NCBI GenBank assembly: GCA_041648175.1
Contig: JBAZPO010000002.1
Location: 1-64,000, forward strand
DNA: 64,000 bases
Direction of reading: 5' to 3'
Origin: Desulfobaccales bacterium
GTDB lineage: Bacteria; Desulfobacterota; Desulfobaccia; Desulfobaccales; 0-14-0-80-60-11
Of the stretch, positions 17,824-27,538 are shown in pieces. The notes under the pieces are model-generated. The model was given only the letters and a program-made list of their open reading frames with translations, did no database searches and had not been told where the DNA came from. A program made the position numbers and the translations under genes. Every line of letters begins with the position of its first letter. Positions within the stretch are counted from its first letter, which is position 1.

Positions 17824-17941
17824 TATTCTGCTTCGCGGTTCATGATCCCAAAGACGGTTGCCCTATGTGACCATCGCCTCCATGACGCCAGCGCCTGGCG
17901 CTTCTCTCCCCTGGAATCATATCTTAGGGTTTTCTTTATAT

Positions 17942-17947
17942 ATTATA
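17942..17947 (-). promoter_or_regulatory. Possible -10 box of waaC operon
   Basis: TATAAT on the minus strand, about 120 bases before waaC, in an AT-rich pocket. No convincing -35 lies 16-18 bases away, so this is only a candidate. Confidence 0.3.
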
Positions 17948-18080
17948 CACCCTGAAATTATGCCCGCACTATTCAGCCAGACAGGCGATAAAACCTGGAA
18001 GCCATTGGTTCCGCAAGAGGGCCATGCAGGTCGCTTTCCTAAAGGCCACCAACCCTGGTGACAATCTTGGCGCATTGCAG

Positions 18081-18108
18081 AATAAAAGGCAGGCCAGGCT
18101 GGCCTGCC
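18081..18108 (-). terminator. Rho-independent terminator of the alkaline phosphatase gene
   Basis: On the minus strand GGCAGGCCA, loop GCC and TGGCCTGCC form a perfect nine-pair stem followed by TTTTATT, 36 bases after the phosphatase stop. Confidence 0.88.
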
Positions 18109-18143
18109 TCAGGAGGGGAGGGTTGGGGGAGCGGGGAGTTAGT

Positions 18144-19538
18144 TCAGGCGGAGCGCGGTTTCCACCGCAGGAAGCCCAGGCCCACCAGGCCGGAGCCAAA
18201 AAGCAATACCGAGGCGGGGACGGGCGCCGCGGTGCCGTTCATGACCCGGAAGAGCTCGGTATTGTCCACGTACAGCCCGCGGATCGGGTCATACAGATCG
18301 GCATAACCGGCCAGCAATTCGGAGCCGGCGCCGATGGCGTACAAGGGAACCAGGGCATTGGTGTGGTCGCCGGAATTATAACTGGCTCCAGGCAGCACAC
18401 CTGCGCCATTGTCCACGACCTCATTAAAGGTTCCGGGGATCGGCCCCCCCAGATACCCGCATTCATGATCTGCAGTGACGAGGAGCAGGGTGTCGCTCCA
18501 GCTGCTGTTGGCGTTGACCCAATCTACTACAGCCTGGACCGAAGCGTTAAAATCCATCTGCTCTTCGATCATGCGACCCAGTTGGTTGGCGTGGTTGGCC
18601 CAGTCAATCGCGCCACCTTCGATCATGAGGAAGAAGCCGTCGGTGTCCTTATTGAGGACGTTCAGAGCTCCTTTGCTCATAGTGGCCAGGGAAGGCACGT
18701 TGGTGTTAAAAGGGACGACCCCGGGAGCGGCCTTTGGATCTCCATTCCGGGATTGTTGGGTCGTTTCATAAGCCTCGAAGGTGCCGACCACCTTGGTGAC
18801 GGGAGGATTGGTGGTATTGGCCAGGGCTTCAAAAGCCGCCTTATCAGTAATATGGGTGTAACCATTAAGAGTCCCGGCATTCAGGGCACTCCAGGTGGCA
18901 GTGCCCCCCACGTACTTGGCGTCTTTGGGGGTTAGCTGATAGTTACCGCTATTGTCGTAGTTGATGTTCCCGGCGCCCATGATGACGTTCAAAGGGCTGC
19001 CGCTGGCGACCATTTCATTGGCGATGGCGGCATAGTTGTTCCGGCTGGCATTATGCGCATACATGCCCGCAGGGGTGGCGTGGCTCCACTCCACCGTGGT
19101 GACTACCCCGGAGGCCTTTCCCAAACCCTGGGCAATCTCGGTGATGGTCTTTAATTTATTGCCGCTGGTATCGGTATTGAGGACGCTGTCGTAGATTTTA
19201 ACGCCCGTGGCCATGGCCGTCGCCGCGGAAGAGGAATCGGTGGGCCTGAATTTTACATAATTGAAATCACTCCAGGCCAGGCTGGGGTCATAGCCGGTGG
19301 AAGGGGCTCCCGGTTTCCCGGCGGAAAAGGTACTCATGCCATATTGCACCGGGAACGATTCATAGACCCCCTTGGTGCCCGTGAAGTAATCCGTGGCCTT
19401 GACGGTGTTGTAACCTTGACCGTCACTGATCATGAGGATGACGTTCTTGGGCATATCGGCCGACGCCAGGCCGGTCCACAGGATCAGGCTGAGCCCCGCC
19501 AGGGCGCTCAACCAGGTTTTCATACCACGATAACGCAT
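18144..19538 (-). CDS. Alkaline phosphatase with C-terminal sorting signal
   Basis: 464-residue phosphomonoesterase of the PhoA superfamily, exported. Signal peptide about 7-28. Metal and active-site motifs: ISDG (38-41), TDSSSAATA with nucleophile Ser102, EGGAIDWANHANQ and TADHECG. The tail VPASVLLFGSGLVGLGF followed by RWKPRS is a PEP-CTERM-like sorting tripartite signal (motif, helix, basic end) of the VPxx type, so the enzyme is probably processed at the membrane by an exosortase-type system and displayed outside. No exosortase gene is in the window. AAAGGAGG precedes the ATG. No Pho box was recognised upstream. Confidence 0.93.
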   Translation of the reverse strand: MRYRGMKTWLSALAGLSLILWTGLASADMPKNVILMISDGQGYNTVKATDYFTGTKGVYESFPVQYGMSTFSAGKPGAPSTGYDPSLAWSDFNYVKFRPTDSSSAATAMATGVKIYDSVLNTDTSGNKLKTITEIAQGLGKASGVVTTVEWSHATPAGMYAHNASRNNYAAIANEMVASGSPLNVIMGAGNINYDNSGNYQLTPKDAKYVGGTATWSALNAGTLNGYTHITDKAAFEALANTTNPPVTKVVGTFEAYETTQQSRNGDPKAAPGVVPFNTNVPSLATMSKGALNVLNKDTDGFFLMIEGGAIDWANHANQLGRMIEEQMDFNASVQAVVDWVNANSSWSDTLLLVTADHECGYLGGPIPGTFNEVVDNGAGVLPGASYNSGDHTNALVPLYAIGAGSELLAGYADLYDPIRGLYVDNTELFRVMNGTAAPVPASVLLFGSGLVGLGFLRWKPRSA

Positions 19539-20081
19539 GGATTCCTCCTTTCAAGTCATTCGGTTAACGTTTGATAACATCGATAGTCTCAAGTGCTTTG
19601 CGAGGTTTTTGGGGATTGTTGGCCAGGTCACCTCCTCTTCCAGAACTCTGGTGACCTTTTTACAACAACAATATTAAAGTAGAACTAGGTATTAATTAGT
19701 AAGTAATTAAATAAAGTATAATTAATTGTAATATACTAAAACAAATAGAGGATTTAATTAAAGTCAGTCACAATCCGAGTTGTCGAAGTGATGCTGTGAG
19801 TTAGGCTCAGGATAGCCCTATCTAAATGAGACTAAAGTTATTTATTAGTTAAGAATAGGTGTGATTGAAAGAAAAAATGAATCTGAGATGGTTAAGACCG
19901 GCCGAAGTAATCCCTACTTCGGAAAACGGCAAGGGAATAAAGGGGCCAAACTGGTAGGGCAGGACAAGGAGGAGGGCCTAAATGCCCGGCAAAATAATGA
20001 GCCTACGCCCAGTCCACCCCGGAAGAGTTCTCAAGAATTTAAGCACCTAACCGTGGAGCAAGAGAATAATTCATTCCAAAA
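19539..20081. other. AT-rich intergenic region with inverted repeat
   Basis: About 540 bases without a convincing gene, AT-rich from 19660 to 19760. AGGTCACC (19625-19632) and GGTGACCT (19650-19657) form an inverted repeat followed by T5 on the plus strand. Being 90 bases upstream of the phosphatase it could be an operator or attenuator. An open frame at 19861-20178 lacks coding character and overlaps gmhB; not accepted as a gene. Confidence 0.5.
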
Positions 20082-20642
20082 TCATCCACTCTTAAAGTCC
20101 TGCAAAATCCACTCCACTGCTTCCCCAAGATCCGGCGCTACATGGACCGGCTGCACCTTTTGCGCCGCCCGGAGGTAGCCATATTCGCCCTGGCCATAGC
20201 CCGTAAGCACCAGGATACCCTGGACCCCGGCGTTGGCCGCGGTCTGAATGTCGTTGTAACGGTCGCCCACGGCATAAGACCGGGTCAGGTCCAGGTCCAG
20301 CTCCCGGGCCGCCTGCTGTATCAGCGTAGGATGAGGCTTGCGGCAGGCGCAGTTCTCCCCCGGACTATGGAGACAGGCGTAGATGCCGTCCAGCTGTGCG
20401 CCTGCCGCGGCCAGGAGCGTTTTCAGGTGTTCATGGACTTCAGCCACTAAAGACGCGGGAAAGTAGCCCCGGGCGGCCCCGGACTGGTTGGTGACAATCA
20501 CCACCTTGAACCCCGCCTCGTTAAGCCGGCGGATGGCCGGGCCAACCTGGGGCAGCAGCCGGAAACGGCTCACGTGATTGATATAGCCCATCTCCTCGTT
20601 GATGGTGCCGTCCCGGTCCAGAAATACCGCGGGGTGACTCAT
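20082..20642 (-). CDS. gmhB: D-glycero-beta-D-manno-heptose-1,7-bisphosphate 7-phosphatase
   Basis: 186-residue HAD phosphatase that removes the 7-phosphate during ADP-heptose synthesis, supplying the heptosyltransferases nearby. Nucleophile Asp9 and acid Asp11 lie in FLDRDGTIN; VTNQSGAARGY is motif II; the zinc loop CLHSPGENCACRKPHP and GDRYNDIQTA complete the signature. The ATG overlaps the waaF stop (ATGA), so synthesis is coupled to WaaF. Confidence 0.95.
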   Translation of the reverse strand: MSHPAVFLDRDGTINEEMGYINHVSRFRLLPQVGPAIRRLNEAGFKVVIVTNQSGAARGYFPASLVAEVHEHLKTLLAAAGAQLDGIYACLHSPGENCACRKPHPTLIQQAARELDLDLTRSYAVGDRYNDIQTAANAGVQGILVLTGYGQGEYGYLRAAQKVQPVHVAPDLGEAVEWILQDFKSG

Positions 20643-21763
20643 GCGCCTCCTTTAAGCCGGTCCCGGGCCGCGGCCAGGGCTTCGTCCACCGTTATGGCGT
20701 TCAGGCAGGCGTAGCCTACCTCGCAGGTACGTTTGAAGCAAGGGCTGCACGGCCAGGGATGGCGAATCACCGTGGCGAGGGCAGAAAAAGGGCCGGTGGC
20801 CACAGGGTCGGTGGAGCCGAACAGGGCCACCTGCGGCACCGAAAGCGCGGCCGCCGCATGCATCAATCCGGAATCATTAGTAACCAGGAGGCGGAGTTGG
20901 GACAGCACCCCCAGGGCCTGGCGGAGGGTGGTGCGTCCCACCAGATCGACCACCGGCTTTTGAAGATAGTCCTTGACCAGGTCCGCTACCGGGCGCTCGT
21001 CGGCACCCCCCAGGAGCACCAGACGCGCCCCGAACTCCTGCTGCAGAGCCCGCCCTAAGGCGGCGAAGCGTTCCGGCGGCCAGCGTTTAGCCGGACCGTA
21101 AGCCGCTCCCGGGCTCAATCCCACCCAGGGACCCTCACCAGGGAGGTCGATTTCTTGCAGGAATTGGGCCGCACCGGCCACTTCTTCCGGTTCCAAGGAG
21201 AGCGTAGGGGGTGTAAAGGTGGCCACTCCTCCCAGAGCTTTAAGCAACCCAAGCAAATAGAAAACGGTGTGCAAACCGTCGAGATGGCTGCGGCCGGACA
21301 CGGCCTCCTTGAGGAAGAGGCCCCGGGCATCGGTATTATATCCCACCCGGGACGGGACCCCCACCAGCCAGAGTCCCAGGGCGGATTCCATGGAGTTTGG
21401 CAAGGCCAGGGATACGTCGAAGCGCCCGCGCATCTCCCACAGGACTTGCCATTTGCCCCGGCCCGAGGGATATCGAATAATCTCCACCACCCCGGACTGG
21501 CTGACGAAGACCGGAGCGACGCGGGGCACCGCCAGCACGGTGATCCCGGCCAGGGGAAAAAGCCGTTTGAGCCCGGCCAGCACCGGCAGGCTCATAATCG
21601 CATCCCCAACCCAGTTGGGGGCGCGTACCAGCACGCGTCGCACCCCTTCCGGATCTCGGGCAAACCGGCGGGATACCTGCAGCTGGGCAAACCGCTGCCG
21701 GACCTCGAGGGGCAGGGGCTGTTCTTGAGGCTGGCGAGTTTTTTCTGTGGATACAGGATTCAT
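20639..21763 (-). CDS. waaF: Lipopolysaccharide heptosyltransferase II
   Basis: 374-residue GT9 enzyme that adds the second heptose. VLVRAPNWVGDAIMSLPVL, PNSMESALG and GLSPGAAYGPAKRWP are WaaF-type segments, and TNDSGLMHAAAALSVP and ALFGSTDP close the donor domain. A roughly 35-residue N-terminal extension rich in Gln, Pro and Arg precedes the fold; a later start cannot be ruled out. It is followed by gmhB with a four-base overlap. Confidence 0.94.
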   Translation of the reverse strand: MNPVSTEKTRQPQEQPLPLEVRQRFAQLQVSRRFARDPEGVRRVLVRAPNWVGDAIMSLPVLAGLKRLFPLAGITVLAVPRVAPVFVSQSGVVEIIRYPSGRGKWQVLWEMRGRFDVSLALPNSMESALGLWLVGVPSRVGYNTDARGLFLKEAVSGRSHLDGLHTVFYLLGLLKALGGVATFTPPTLSLEPEEVAGAAQFLQEIDLPGEGPWVGLSPGAAYGPAKRWPPERFAALGRALQQEFGARLVLLGGADERPVADLVKDYLQKPVVDLVGRTTLRQALGVLSQLRLLVTNDSGLMHAAAALSVPQVALFGSTDPVATGPFSALATVIRHPWPCSPCFKRTCEVGYACLNAITVDEALAAARDRLKGGA

Positions 21764-21819
21764 ATACAGGGGCTAACTAGTTCTCATCCGAAAACGTTTA
21801 AAGATGCAAACGGCCTTCA

Positions 21820-21912
21820 AAGTCCCCCTTTGAAAAAGGGGGATTTAGGGGGATTTTCGGGTACTTATGAATCCCCCCTAACCCCCCTTTGGTAAAGGGG
21901 GGGATTTTAAAG
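21820..21912. repeat. G/C-run palindromic repeats, copies 2 and 3
   Basis: CCCCCTTTGAAAAAGGGGG then ATTTAGGGGGATTTT, followed by an inverted copy with CCCCCCTTTGGTAAAGGGGG. Together the pair forms a larger inverted repeat between waaF and lpxK. Confidence 0.78.
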
Positions 21913-21966
21913 GCGTTTCTGGATGAAAACTAACTAAAGGGGCGACCCTCTCCAAATAAGCTATTA

Positions 21967-22045
21967 ATACCAATGGCATTCAAATGGTGGCACAGGCGTC
22001 TCGCCTGTGCAAGGGCAGGCTACAACCTGCGACTACCCGAAGAAG
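21967..22045. repeat. MITE-like element A, 3'-truncated copy
   Basis: Begins with the terminal repeat ATACCAATGGCATTCAAA (21967-21984) and the GCACAGGCG hairpin core, then CAGGCTACAACCTG. The right terminal repeat found at 33285 and 37938 is missing. The end coordinate is approximate. Confidence 0.6.
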
Positions 22046-22165
22046 CTTCTAGAGCACGGTATAAGGCATTGTAAAACATTTTCGGCTGATACGGTAGGGG
22101 GAGCTTAAAGGGAGGCGGCCAGCAGCGTATCCAGGCGGCGGGGAGTAAGGAGATGCTGGAGCCGG

Positions 22166-23254
22166 TTAACGCTCTAAAAACGTCAGTACGCATTCGGGTT
22201 CACTCAACCGGGCTTCTACATCCAGGACCCATAGGGGCACGCCCTCATGCCAACGCTCCCCTAAACGGGCCCAATCCTTCCCGGTGGTGATGAGGGCTTC
22301 GGCTCCCCGGGCTTGGGCCGTTGCCGCCAGGTCATGCACTTCCCGGGGGGTATAATTATGGTGGTCGGGGAAGGGTTGGAAGCCTTTCTGGTCCACCCTC
22401 AGATCCTGCAAGGTCGCGGTGAACACCTCAGGCCGGGCCAGGCCCGCAAAGGCCATCAGGGCGCGGTGGCGAACCACCTCCGGCGCCTCGGCCTGCCCGC
22501 CGGGATACGACGTGACCCGCACCGGGGAGATGCTCGCAGTCAACACCATTTTGTCCGGGAAGCGCTTTTGGATGGCCAACAGATTAGCTTGATGGCGCGG
22601 GTGGTCGAACCGGGTCAGGATAATGGTTTGGGCCGCGTTCAGCGCGGTTAGCGGTTCCCGCAGAGGCCCCCGGGGCAGCAGATAGCCGTTCCCGAAGGGA
22701 GAAGCCGCGTCCAGCAGCACCAGGTCCAGGTCCCGGTGCAGTTGAAAATGCTGGAAGCCGTCGTCCAGGAGGAAGAGGTCCGGCTTGAACTCCTCCCAAG
22801 CGGCCAGTCCCGCGGCATAACGGCAGGCGCCGGTATAGACCGCCACGCCGGGCAGGGTCCGGGCCAGCCAGTAGGGCTCCTCGCCCACTTCGGGGGGCTT
22901 ACGGTAGAGGCGTTCGCCGTCGGAAAGCCGGGTGGGGGCCTGGATGCGGCCGCCGTAACCCCGGCTGAGGATGGCCACCCGTTGGCCCCGGTCCCGCCAG
23001 AGTGCGGCCAGGCAGGCCACCACAGGGGTCTTACCGGTGCCCCCCACCGTGATGTTCCCCACGCTGATGACCGGGGCCGGCAGCTTTTTCGTCCGGAGCA
23101 AACCCCGGGCGTAGAGGGTGCGCCGCAATCCGGCCCCCAGGCCGTAGAACCGGGAGGCGATCATGGCAGCCGCAGTGAGTCCGGCGTTAGGGGGTGGTCC
23201 GGCGTCATCCGCCCCCTGGAGCCGCCGGAACAGATTATGCCAATAGGGCCGCAT
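22166..23254 (-). CDS. lpxK: Tetraacyldisaccharide 4'-kinase
   Basis: 362-residue membrane-associated kinase that phosphorylates the 4' position of the lipid A disaccharide. PVISVGNITVGGTGKTPVV holds the Walker A loop (about 62-80); ILSRGYGG and LDDGFQH are family signatures. Length is normal. It lies between glgP and waaF in the same direction with a 76-base gap to glgP, so co-transcription is plausible. Confidence 0.95.
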   Translation of the reverse strand: MRPYWHNLFRRLQGADDAGPPPNAGLTAAAMIASRFYGLGAGLRRTLYARGLLRTKKLPAPVISVGNITVGGTGKTPVVACLAALWRDRGQRVAILSRGYGGRIQAPTRLSDGERLYRKPPEVGEEPYWLARTLPGVAVYTGACRYAAGLAAWEEFKPDLFLLDDGFQHFQLHRDLDLVLLDAASPFGNGYLLPRGPLREPLTALNAAQTIILTRFDHPRHQANLLAIQKRFPDKMVLTASISPVRVTSYPGGQAEAPEVVRHRALMAFAGLARPEVFTATLQDLRVDQKGFQPFPDHHNYTPREVHDLAATAQARGAEALITTGKDWARLGERWHEGVPLWVLDVEARLSEPECVLTFLER

Positions 23255-23330
23255 AGGTTACGTTATAGACGATTTCGGCGCTTCCTGGCAACCTTTCCGG
23301 GATGCCGCCACTCTCGGGTGACAGAAAGCT

Positions 23331-25469
23331 TCATTTCATGGAAATGCCCAAGGCTGGCTGATAACATTTCTGGGCGTATTCTTTCACCATGCGCCGGGCG
23401 CTAAAGCGGGCCGCGGTGCTCTTGATGGCGTTTTTCATCAGTTGCACCCATCCCTGGGGGATGCCGTTATCGTCGTTCTTATAATAGAGGGGCACCACCC
23501 GGTGTTCCAGAATATCATAAATGGCCGCGGCGTCCAGGGCATCCCGGTTATCCTCGCCGTTACCGCCGAAGGCCCAGCCATTATTATCGTTGAAGCCCTC
23601 GATCCACCAGCCGTCCAGAATGCTCAACTGAGGCAGACCGTTTAAGGAGGCCTTCATGCCGCTGGTGCCGCAGGCCTCTAAAGGCGGCAGGGGGCTATTG
23701 AGCCAGACATCCACGCCATGGACCAGGGACTGACCCAGCAGTTCCCCGTAATCTTCTACAAAGGCGATCCTCCCCTTCAACTCGGGGTCCCGGGCAAAAT
23801 TGAAGATCCGCTGCAAAATGCGTTTGCCCGGGTCGTCGGCTGGATGGGCTTTGCCAGCAAAGATGATCTGCACGTTTTGCCAGGGCTTGTGGAGGATGGC
23901 TTTTAGACGCTCCAGGTCCTGAAAAATCAGATCGGCCCGCTTGTAGGTGGCAAACCGCCGGGCAAACCCCAGGGTAAGGTCGGTGGGATCGAGCATCACC
24001 CCGCCCGCCACCACGTTGGCGCAATTGGAGTGTTCGTTGCCCCAACGCAGCCGGGTCCTCTCCCGAATCAGGTCGATGAGCCTGGACTTCTGCTGGCGGT
24101 GCACCTCCCAAAATTCTTGGGGAGGAATGTCGTCCAACCTCTCCCATACGGCTGGATTATCGTGATCTTTCAGCCAATTATTCCCAAGATAGCGGTCAAA
24201 CAAGAGTTTCATTTCGGGCGAAATCCAGGTGGGCACATGGACCCCATTGGTGATGGAAATAATGGGGACCTGGTCTGCCGGCTTATCCGGCCAAAGGGGC
24301 TGCCACATCTTCCGGGAGACCTCGCCATGCTTGACGCTGACGGCGTTGTGGTAATCCGACAGCTTCAGGGCAAAAGCGGTCATGTTGAAGCCGGCGTCGG
24401 GGTCTGCGGGGTTGCGTCCCAGGTTGAAGAATTCATCCCGGCTAAGCCCCAGGCGAGAACAATAGCTGGAAAAATAACGGTCTATCAGGTCAAAGGGGAA
24501 GACGTCGTGGCCCGCGGGCACCGGGGTGTGGGTGGTGAACACCGAGGTAGCCCGCACCTCTTTGACTGCGTCCTCATAAGTCATCTTGCCCTCTTCCATG
24601 CGCTCCCGGATGCGCTCCAGTAAGGCAAAGGCAGGATGCCCTTCATTCATATGAAGCACTGAATGCTTGATGCCCAGGGCGGCCAAAATTGCTGTGCCCC
24701 CCAGCCCCAGGACGATTTCCTGGAGCAGCCGCTCCTCCATCTGGCTGATATAGAGGTGGTCGGAAATCCGCCGGTAGGCCGGGTCGTTGGCCGGGAGGTC
24801 CGTGTCCATCAGGTAGAGGGGGATGCGCCCCACCATGACCTTCCAGACCGACACGAAAATGGGCGGTTCACACACCGGCACCTGCACCACGAGCTGTTCG
24901 CCCTTGTCGTTTAACACCCGGGCAATGGGGGCGGCGTCCCGGTCCAAAACTTCGTCGGCGCCTTCCTGCCAGCCGTCGGCATTGATCATCTGGCGCAAAT
25001 AGCCGTCGGGATACATGAAGCCCACGGCCACCAACGGGGTCCCCAGGTCGCTGGCCTCCTTAAGATGATCTCCGGCCAGAAACCCCAGACCCCCGGCATA
25101 GAAGGGCAGGGAGTGGTGCAGGCCGTACTCCAGGGAGAAGTAGGCGATGGGCTCGCACTCCTCTTCAGTAATGTTAGCCGTGAACCAACAGATCTGAGTC
25201 TCCACATCTTGATGAAACTGGGCCAAGACCGGGTCATAGTGGCGGAGATACTCCGGATCGCCTGCCGCGCCCTCCAGGATTTGGGGAGGCAAGACCTTTA
25301 GGAGTTTCACCGGGTTGTGGTGGGTGTCCTTCCAGGCCGGGCGGTCCAACCTCTTAAAAAGCATCCGGGCTTCGGGGTGCCAGCTCCACCACAGGTTGGA
25401 AGCCAACTCGCCCAGACCCGCCAGACGCTCCGGCAGGTGGGGAAATTTATCCTTCAGGCTGTCTTCCAT
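23331..25469 (-). CDS. glgP: Alpha-glucan phosphorylase
   Basis: 712-residue glycogen/maltodextrin phosphorylase of the short bacterial class, releasing glucose-1-phosphate from alpha-1,4-glucans. AYFSLEYGLHHSLPFYAGGL near 130 and the PLP site GTSGMKASLNG (Lys about 605) are diagnostic; LNEGHPAF-type MNEGHPAFALLERI and FTTHTPVPAGHD are also present. It implies that the organism stores glycogen. The gene sits within LPS genes, which is not a usual partner set. Confidence 0.95.
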   Translation of the reverse strand: MEDSLKDKFPHLPERLAGLGELASNLWWSWHPEARMLFKRLDRPAWKDTHHNPVKLLKVLPPQILEGAAGDPEYLRHYDPVLAQFHQDVETQICWFTANITEEECEPIAYFSLEYGLHHSLPFYAGGLGFLAGDHLKEASDLGTPLVAVGFMYPDGYLRQMINADGWQEGADEVLDRDAAPIARVLNDKGEQLVVQVPVCEPPIFVSVWKVMVGRIPLYLMDTDLPANDPAYRRISDHLYISQMEERLLQEIVLGLGGTAILAALGIKHSVLHMNEGHPAFALLERIRERMEEGKMTYEDAVKEVRATSVFTTHTPVPAGHDVFPFDLIDRYFSSYCSRLGLSRDEFFNLGRNPADPDAGFNMTAFALKLSDYHNAVSVKHGEVSRKMWQPLWPDKPADQVPIISITNGVHVPTWISPEMKLLFDRYLGNNWLKDHDNPAVWERLDDIPPQEFWEVHRQQKSRLIDLIRERTRLRWGNEHSNCANVVAGGVMLDPTDLTLGFARRFATYKRADLIFQDLERLKAILHKPWQNVQIIFAGKAHPADDPGKRILQRIFNFARDPELKGRIAFVEDYGELLGQSLVHGVDVWLNSPLPPLEACGTSGMKASLNGLPQLSILDGWWIEGFNDNNGWAFGGNGEDNRDALDAAAIYDILEHRVVPLYYKNDDNGIPQGWVQLMKNAIKSTAARFSARRMVKEYAQKCYQPALGISMK

Positions 25470-25673
25470 GGGCGCTCACTCCTGCATCCGGAATCGAGGC
25501 CGGGATCAAAGGGGCATCTTTAATTGAAATTAAACTAATGCTTATCAGGGGGAAAGCAAGGGTGGGTTAATTTCGGGCAAATTGCTTCCACAGGAAGAAT
25601 TTGGCCGAAGGATCGTCCGATTGTCCGAAGGTGAAATATAACAATGGTGGGGCAGCCGTCTCTGGCTGCCTGT

Positions 25674-25702
25674 GTAGGGGCGGGTTTAAAACCCGCCCCT
25701 AC
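25674..25702. repeat. Perfect 29-bp palindrome
   Basis: GTAGGGGCGGGTTT and AAACCCGCCCCTAC around a single A. It lies in the 275-base gap between glgP and msbA, next to a GGCAGCC/GGCTGCC hairpin. An imperfect copy is at 6185. Confidence 0.8.
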
Positions 25703-25744
25703 GTTATTGCCATAAATATGGAGGCTTTTACCATTGTAGGGTCA

Positions 25745-27538
25745 TTACTGTGCGGCTTCCCGGATCGGAGTTGCGTCGACGGCAGGGCTATCCGGTTCCT
25801 CCTCCCGGGAAAACTGCATTTCATAGAGACGGCGGTAGAGGCCGTCCGCGGCCAAAAGCTCGGCGTGGGTGCCGATTTCCATGATGCGCCCGTCTTCTAA
25901 GGCGATGATGCGGTCGGCATTGCGCACGGTGGAGAGGCGGTGGGCGATGACTAAGGTGGTGCGGCCTTTGATGAGCAGGTCCAGGGCCTGTTGCACTTCC
26001 CGCTCGGATTCCGAGTCCAGAGACGAGGTGGCTTCGTCCAGGATGAGGATGGGCGGGTCTTTCAAGAGCGCCCGGGCGATGGCCAGGCGCTGGCGTTCGC
26101 CGCCGGAGAGGCGCACCCCCTGCTCCCCGATGAGGGTGTCCAAACCGTCAGGCATGGCCATGACAAAGTCATAGGCATGTGCGGCCTTGAGCGCGCCCAA
26201 GATGTCCTCTTCCGCGGCGGCTAGCCGCCCGTAGGCCACATTGTGGCGCACGGTATCGTTGAACAGGATAGTCTGCTGGGTGACCACCCCGATCTGACGC
26301 CGGAGCGACGCGAGCGTTACGTCACGGATATCGTTGCCATCGATCCGGATGACGCCATCGGTGACCTCATAGAACCGGGGCAAAAGGTTCAAGAGGGTGG
26401 ATTTGCCCGCACCGGAAGGCCCCACCAGGGCCACCACCTCCCCCCGGCGCACGCTGAACTCAACCTTGTGGAGAATATTCTGGCGCCCATCGTAGGCAAA
26501 GTTAACCCGGACGTAGTCGATCTCCTGGGCCAGGGGCGTCAGGACCGCAGCCTTGGGCGCGTCTTTGATCTCCGGCTCCCGGTCCATGAGGCCGAAGACC
26601 CGCGCGCCAGCGGCCAGACCTTCCTGGACGATATTCTGGACCGAGCTTAAGCTCTTGATGGGCTGGTAGAGCATGAGGAGCGCGGCCAGAAAGGAGAAAA
26701 AGGTCCCGGGGGTGGAGGTGCCCCGGATCACGGCATAGCCGCCGTAAAATATTATCCCGGCCATCCCTAAAGAGCCCAGAAGCTCCATGACCGGCGGCGA
26801 CAGTTCCCGGGTGGCATTCAACTTCATGCGAATGCGGAAGTAGTCCCAATTGGCCTTGGAGAAACGCTGCTCCTCGTAATCCTCCCGGGCGAAGGCCTTG
26901 ACGATGCGCTGGCCGATCAAGGACTCCTGGAGCACGGTATAGAGATGGGCGTTGGCCACCTGGGTCTTGTGGGACATACGGCGCATGCGTTTCCCCAACT
27001 GGACGATGATGAGCACCGCCACGGGAAAGACCACCATGGCCATGATGGCCAGGCGCCATTCCCGGTAAAAAATCACTGCGGTGAGGCCGATGACAGTAAA
27101 GGAATCCTTGAAGAAGCTGGTCACGACCCGGGTCACCGCGTCCTGGAGCAGGTTGACGTCGTAGGTCAGGCGGCTCATGAGCACCCCGGTGGCCTCGCCG
27201 TCGAAGAAGGACAGGGGCTGGCGCTGGATGGACGCGAAGAGCTCATCCCGGAGGCGGGTAACGGTGGCGTTGCCGATATAGCTCATCTGATAGTTGTGGG
27301 TGTAGGACAAAAACCCCTTGACGAGATAAAGGATCACCACCAGGGGCGGCAGCAAATAGAGCATGTTTTCCCGTTTGGCAAAAAAAACGTCGTCCAGGAC
27401 CGGCTTGACCATATAGGCCAACAGTGCAGTGATGGCCGAGACCCCCAGCATGGCCGCGATGGCCGCGCTCATGCGCCACTTGTGGGGTTTGAGATACTTC
27501 AGGAGGCGGAAATAAAGCCGCAGGTCGGCAGTATTCAT
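25745..27538 (-). CDS. msbA: Lipid A export ABC transporter MsbA
   Basis: 597-residue half-transporter: six membrane helices in the first 320 residues, then a nucleotide-binding domain with Walker A GPSGAGKST, Q-loop, signature LSGGERQR, Walker B ILILDEATSS and switch His in IAHRLSTVRN. It flips lipid A-core across the inner membrane as a homodimer and fits the LPS genes downstream. A C-terminal extension of about 20 residues follows the domain. Confidence 0.93.
   Translation of the reverse strand: MNTADLRLYFRLLKYLKPHKWRMSAAIAAMLGVSAITALLAYMVKPVLDDVFFAKRENMLYLLPPLVVILYLVKGFLSYTHNYQMSYIGNATVTRLRDELFASIQRQPLSFFDGEATGVLMSRLTYDVNLLQDAVTRVVTSFFKDSFTVIGLTAVIFYREWRLAIMAMVVFPVAVLIIVQLGKRMRRMSHKTQVANAHLYTVLQESLIGQRIVKAFAREDYEEQRFSKANWDYFRIRMKLNATRELSPPVMELLGSLGMAGIIFYGGYAVIRGTSTPGTFFSFLAALLMLYQPIKSLSSVQNIVQEGLAAGARVFGLMDREPEIKDAPKAAVLTPLAQEIDYVRVNFAYDGRQNILHKVEFSVRRGEVVALVGPSGAGKSTLLNLLPRFYEVTDGVIRIDGNDIRDVTLASLRRQIGVVTQQTILFNDTVRHNVAYGRLAAAEEDILGALKAAHAYDFVMAMPDGLDTLIGEQGVRLSGGERQRLAIARALLKDPPILILDEATSSLDSESEREVQQALDLLIKGRTTLVIAHRLSTVRNADRIIALEDGRIMEIGTHAELLAADGLYRRLYEMQFSREEEPDSPAVDATPIREAAQ

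Noticed and set aside
19625..19661. Rho-independent terminator on the plus strand
   Set aside because: There is a stem plus T5, but no plus-strand gene precedes it and the 17-base loop is long; kept only as an inverted repeat.
19861..20178. 105-codon plus-strand frame as a gene
   Set aside because: It has no good ribosome site and its last third is antisense to gmhB.
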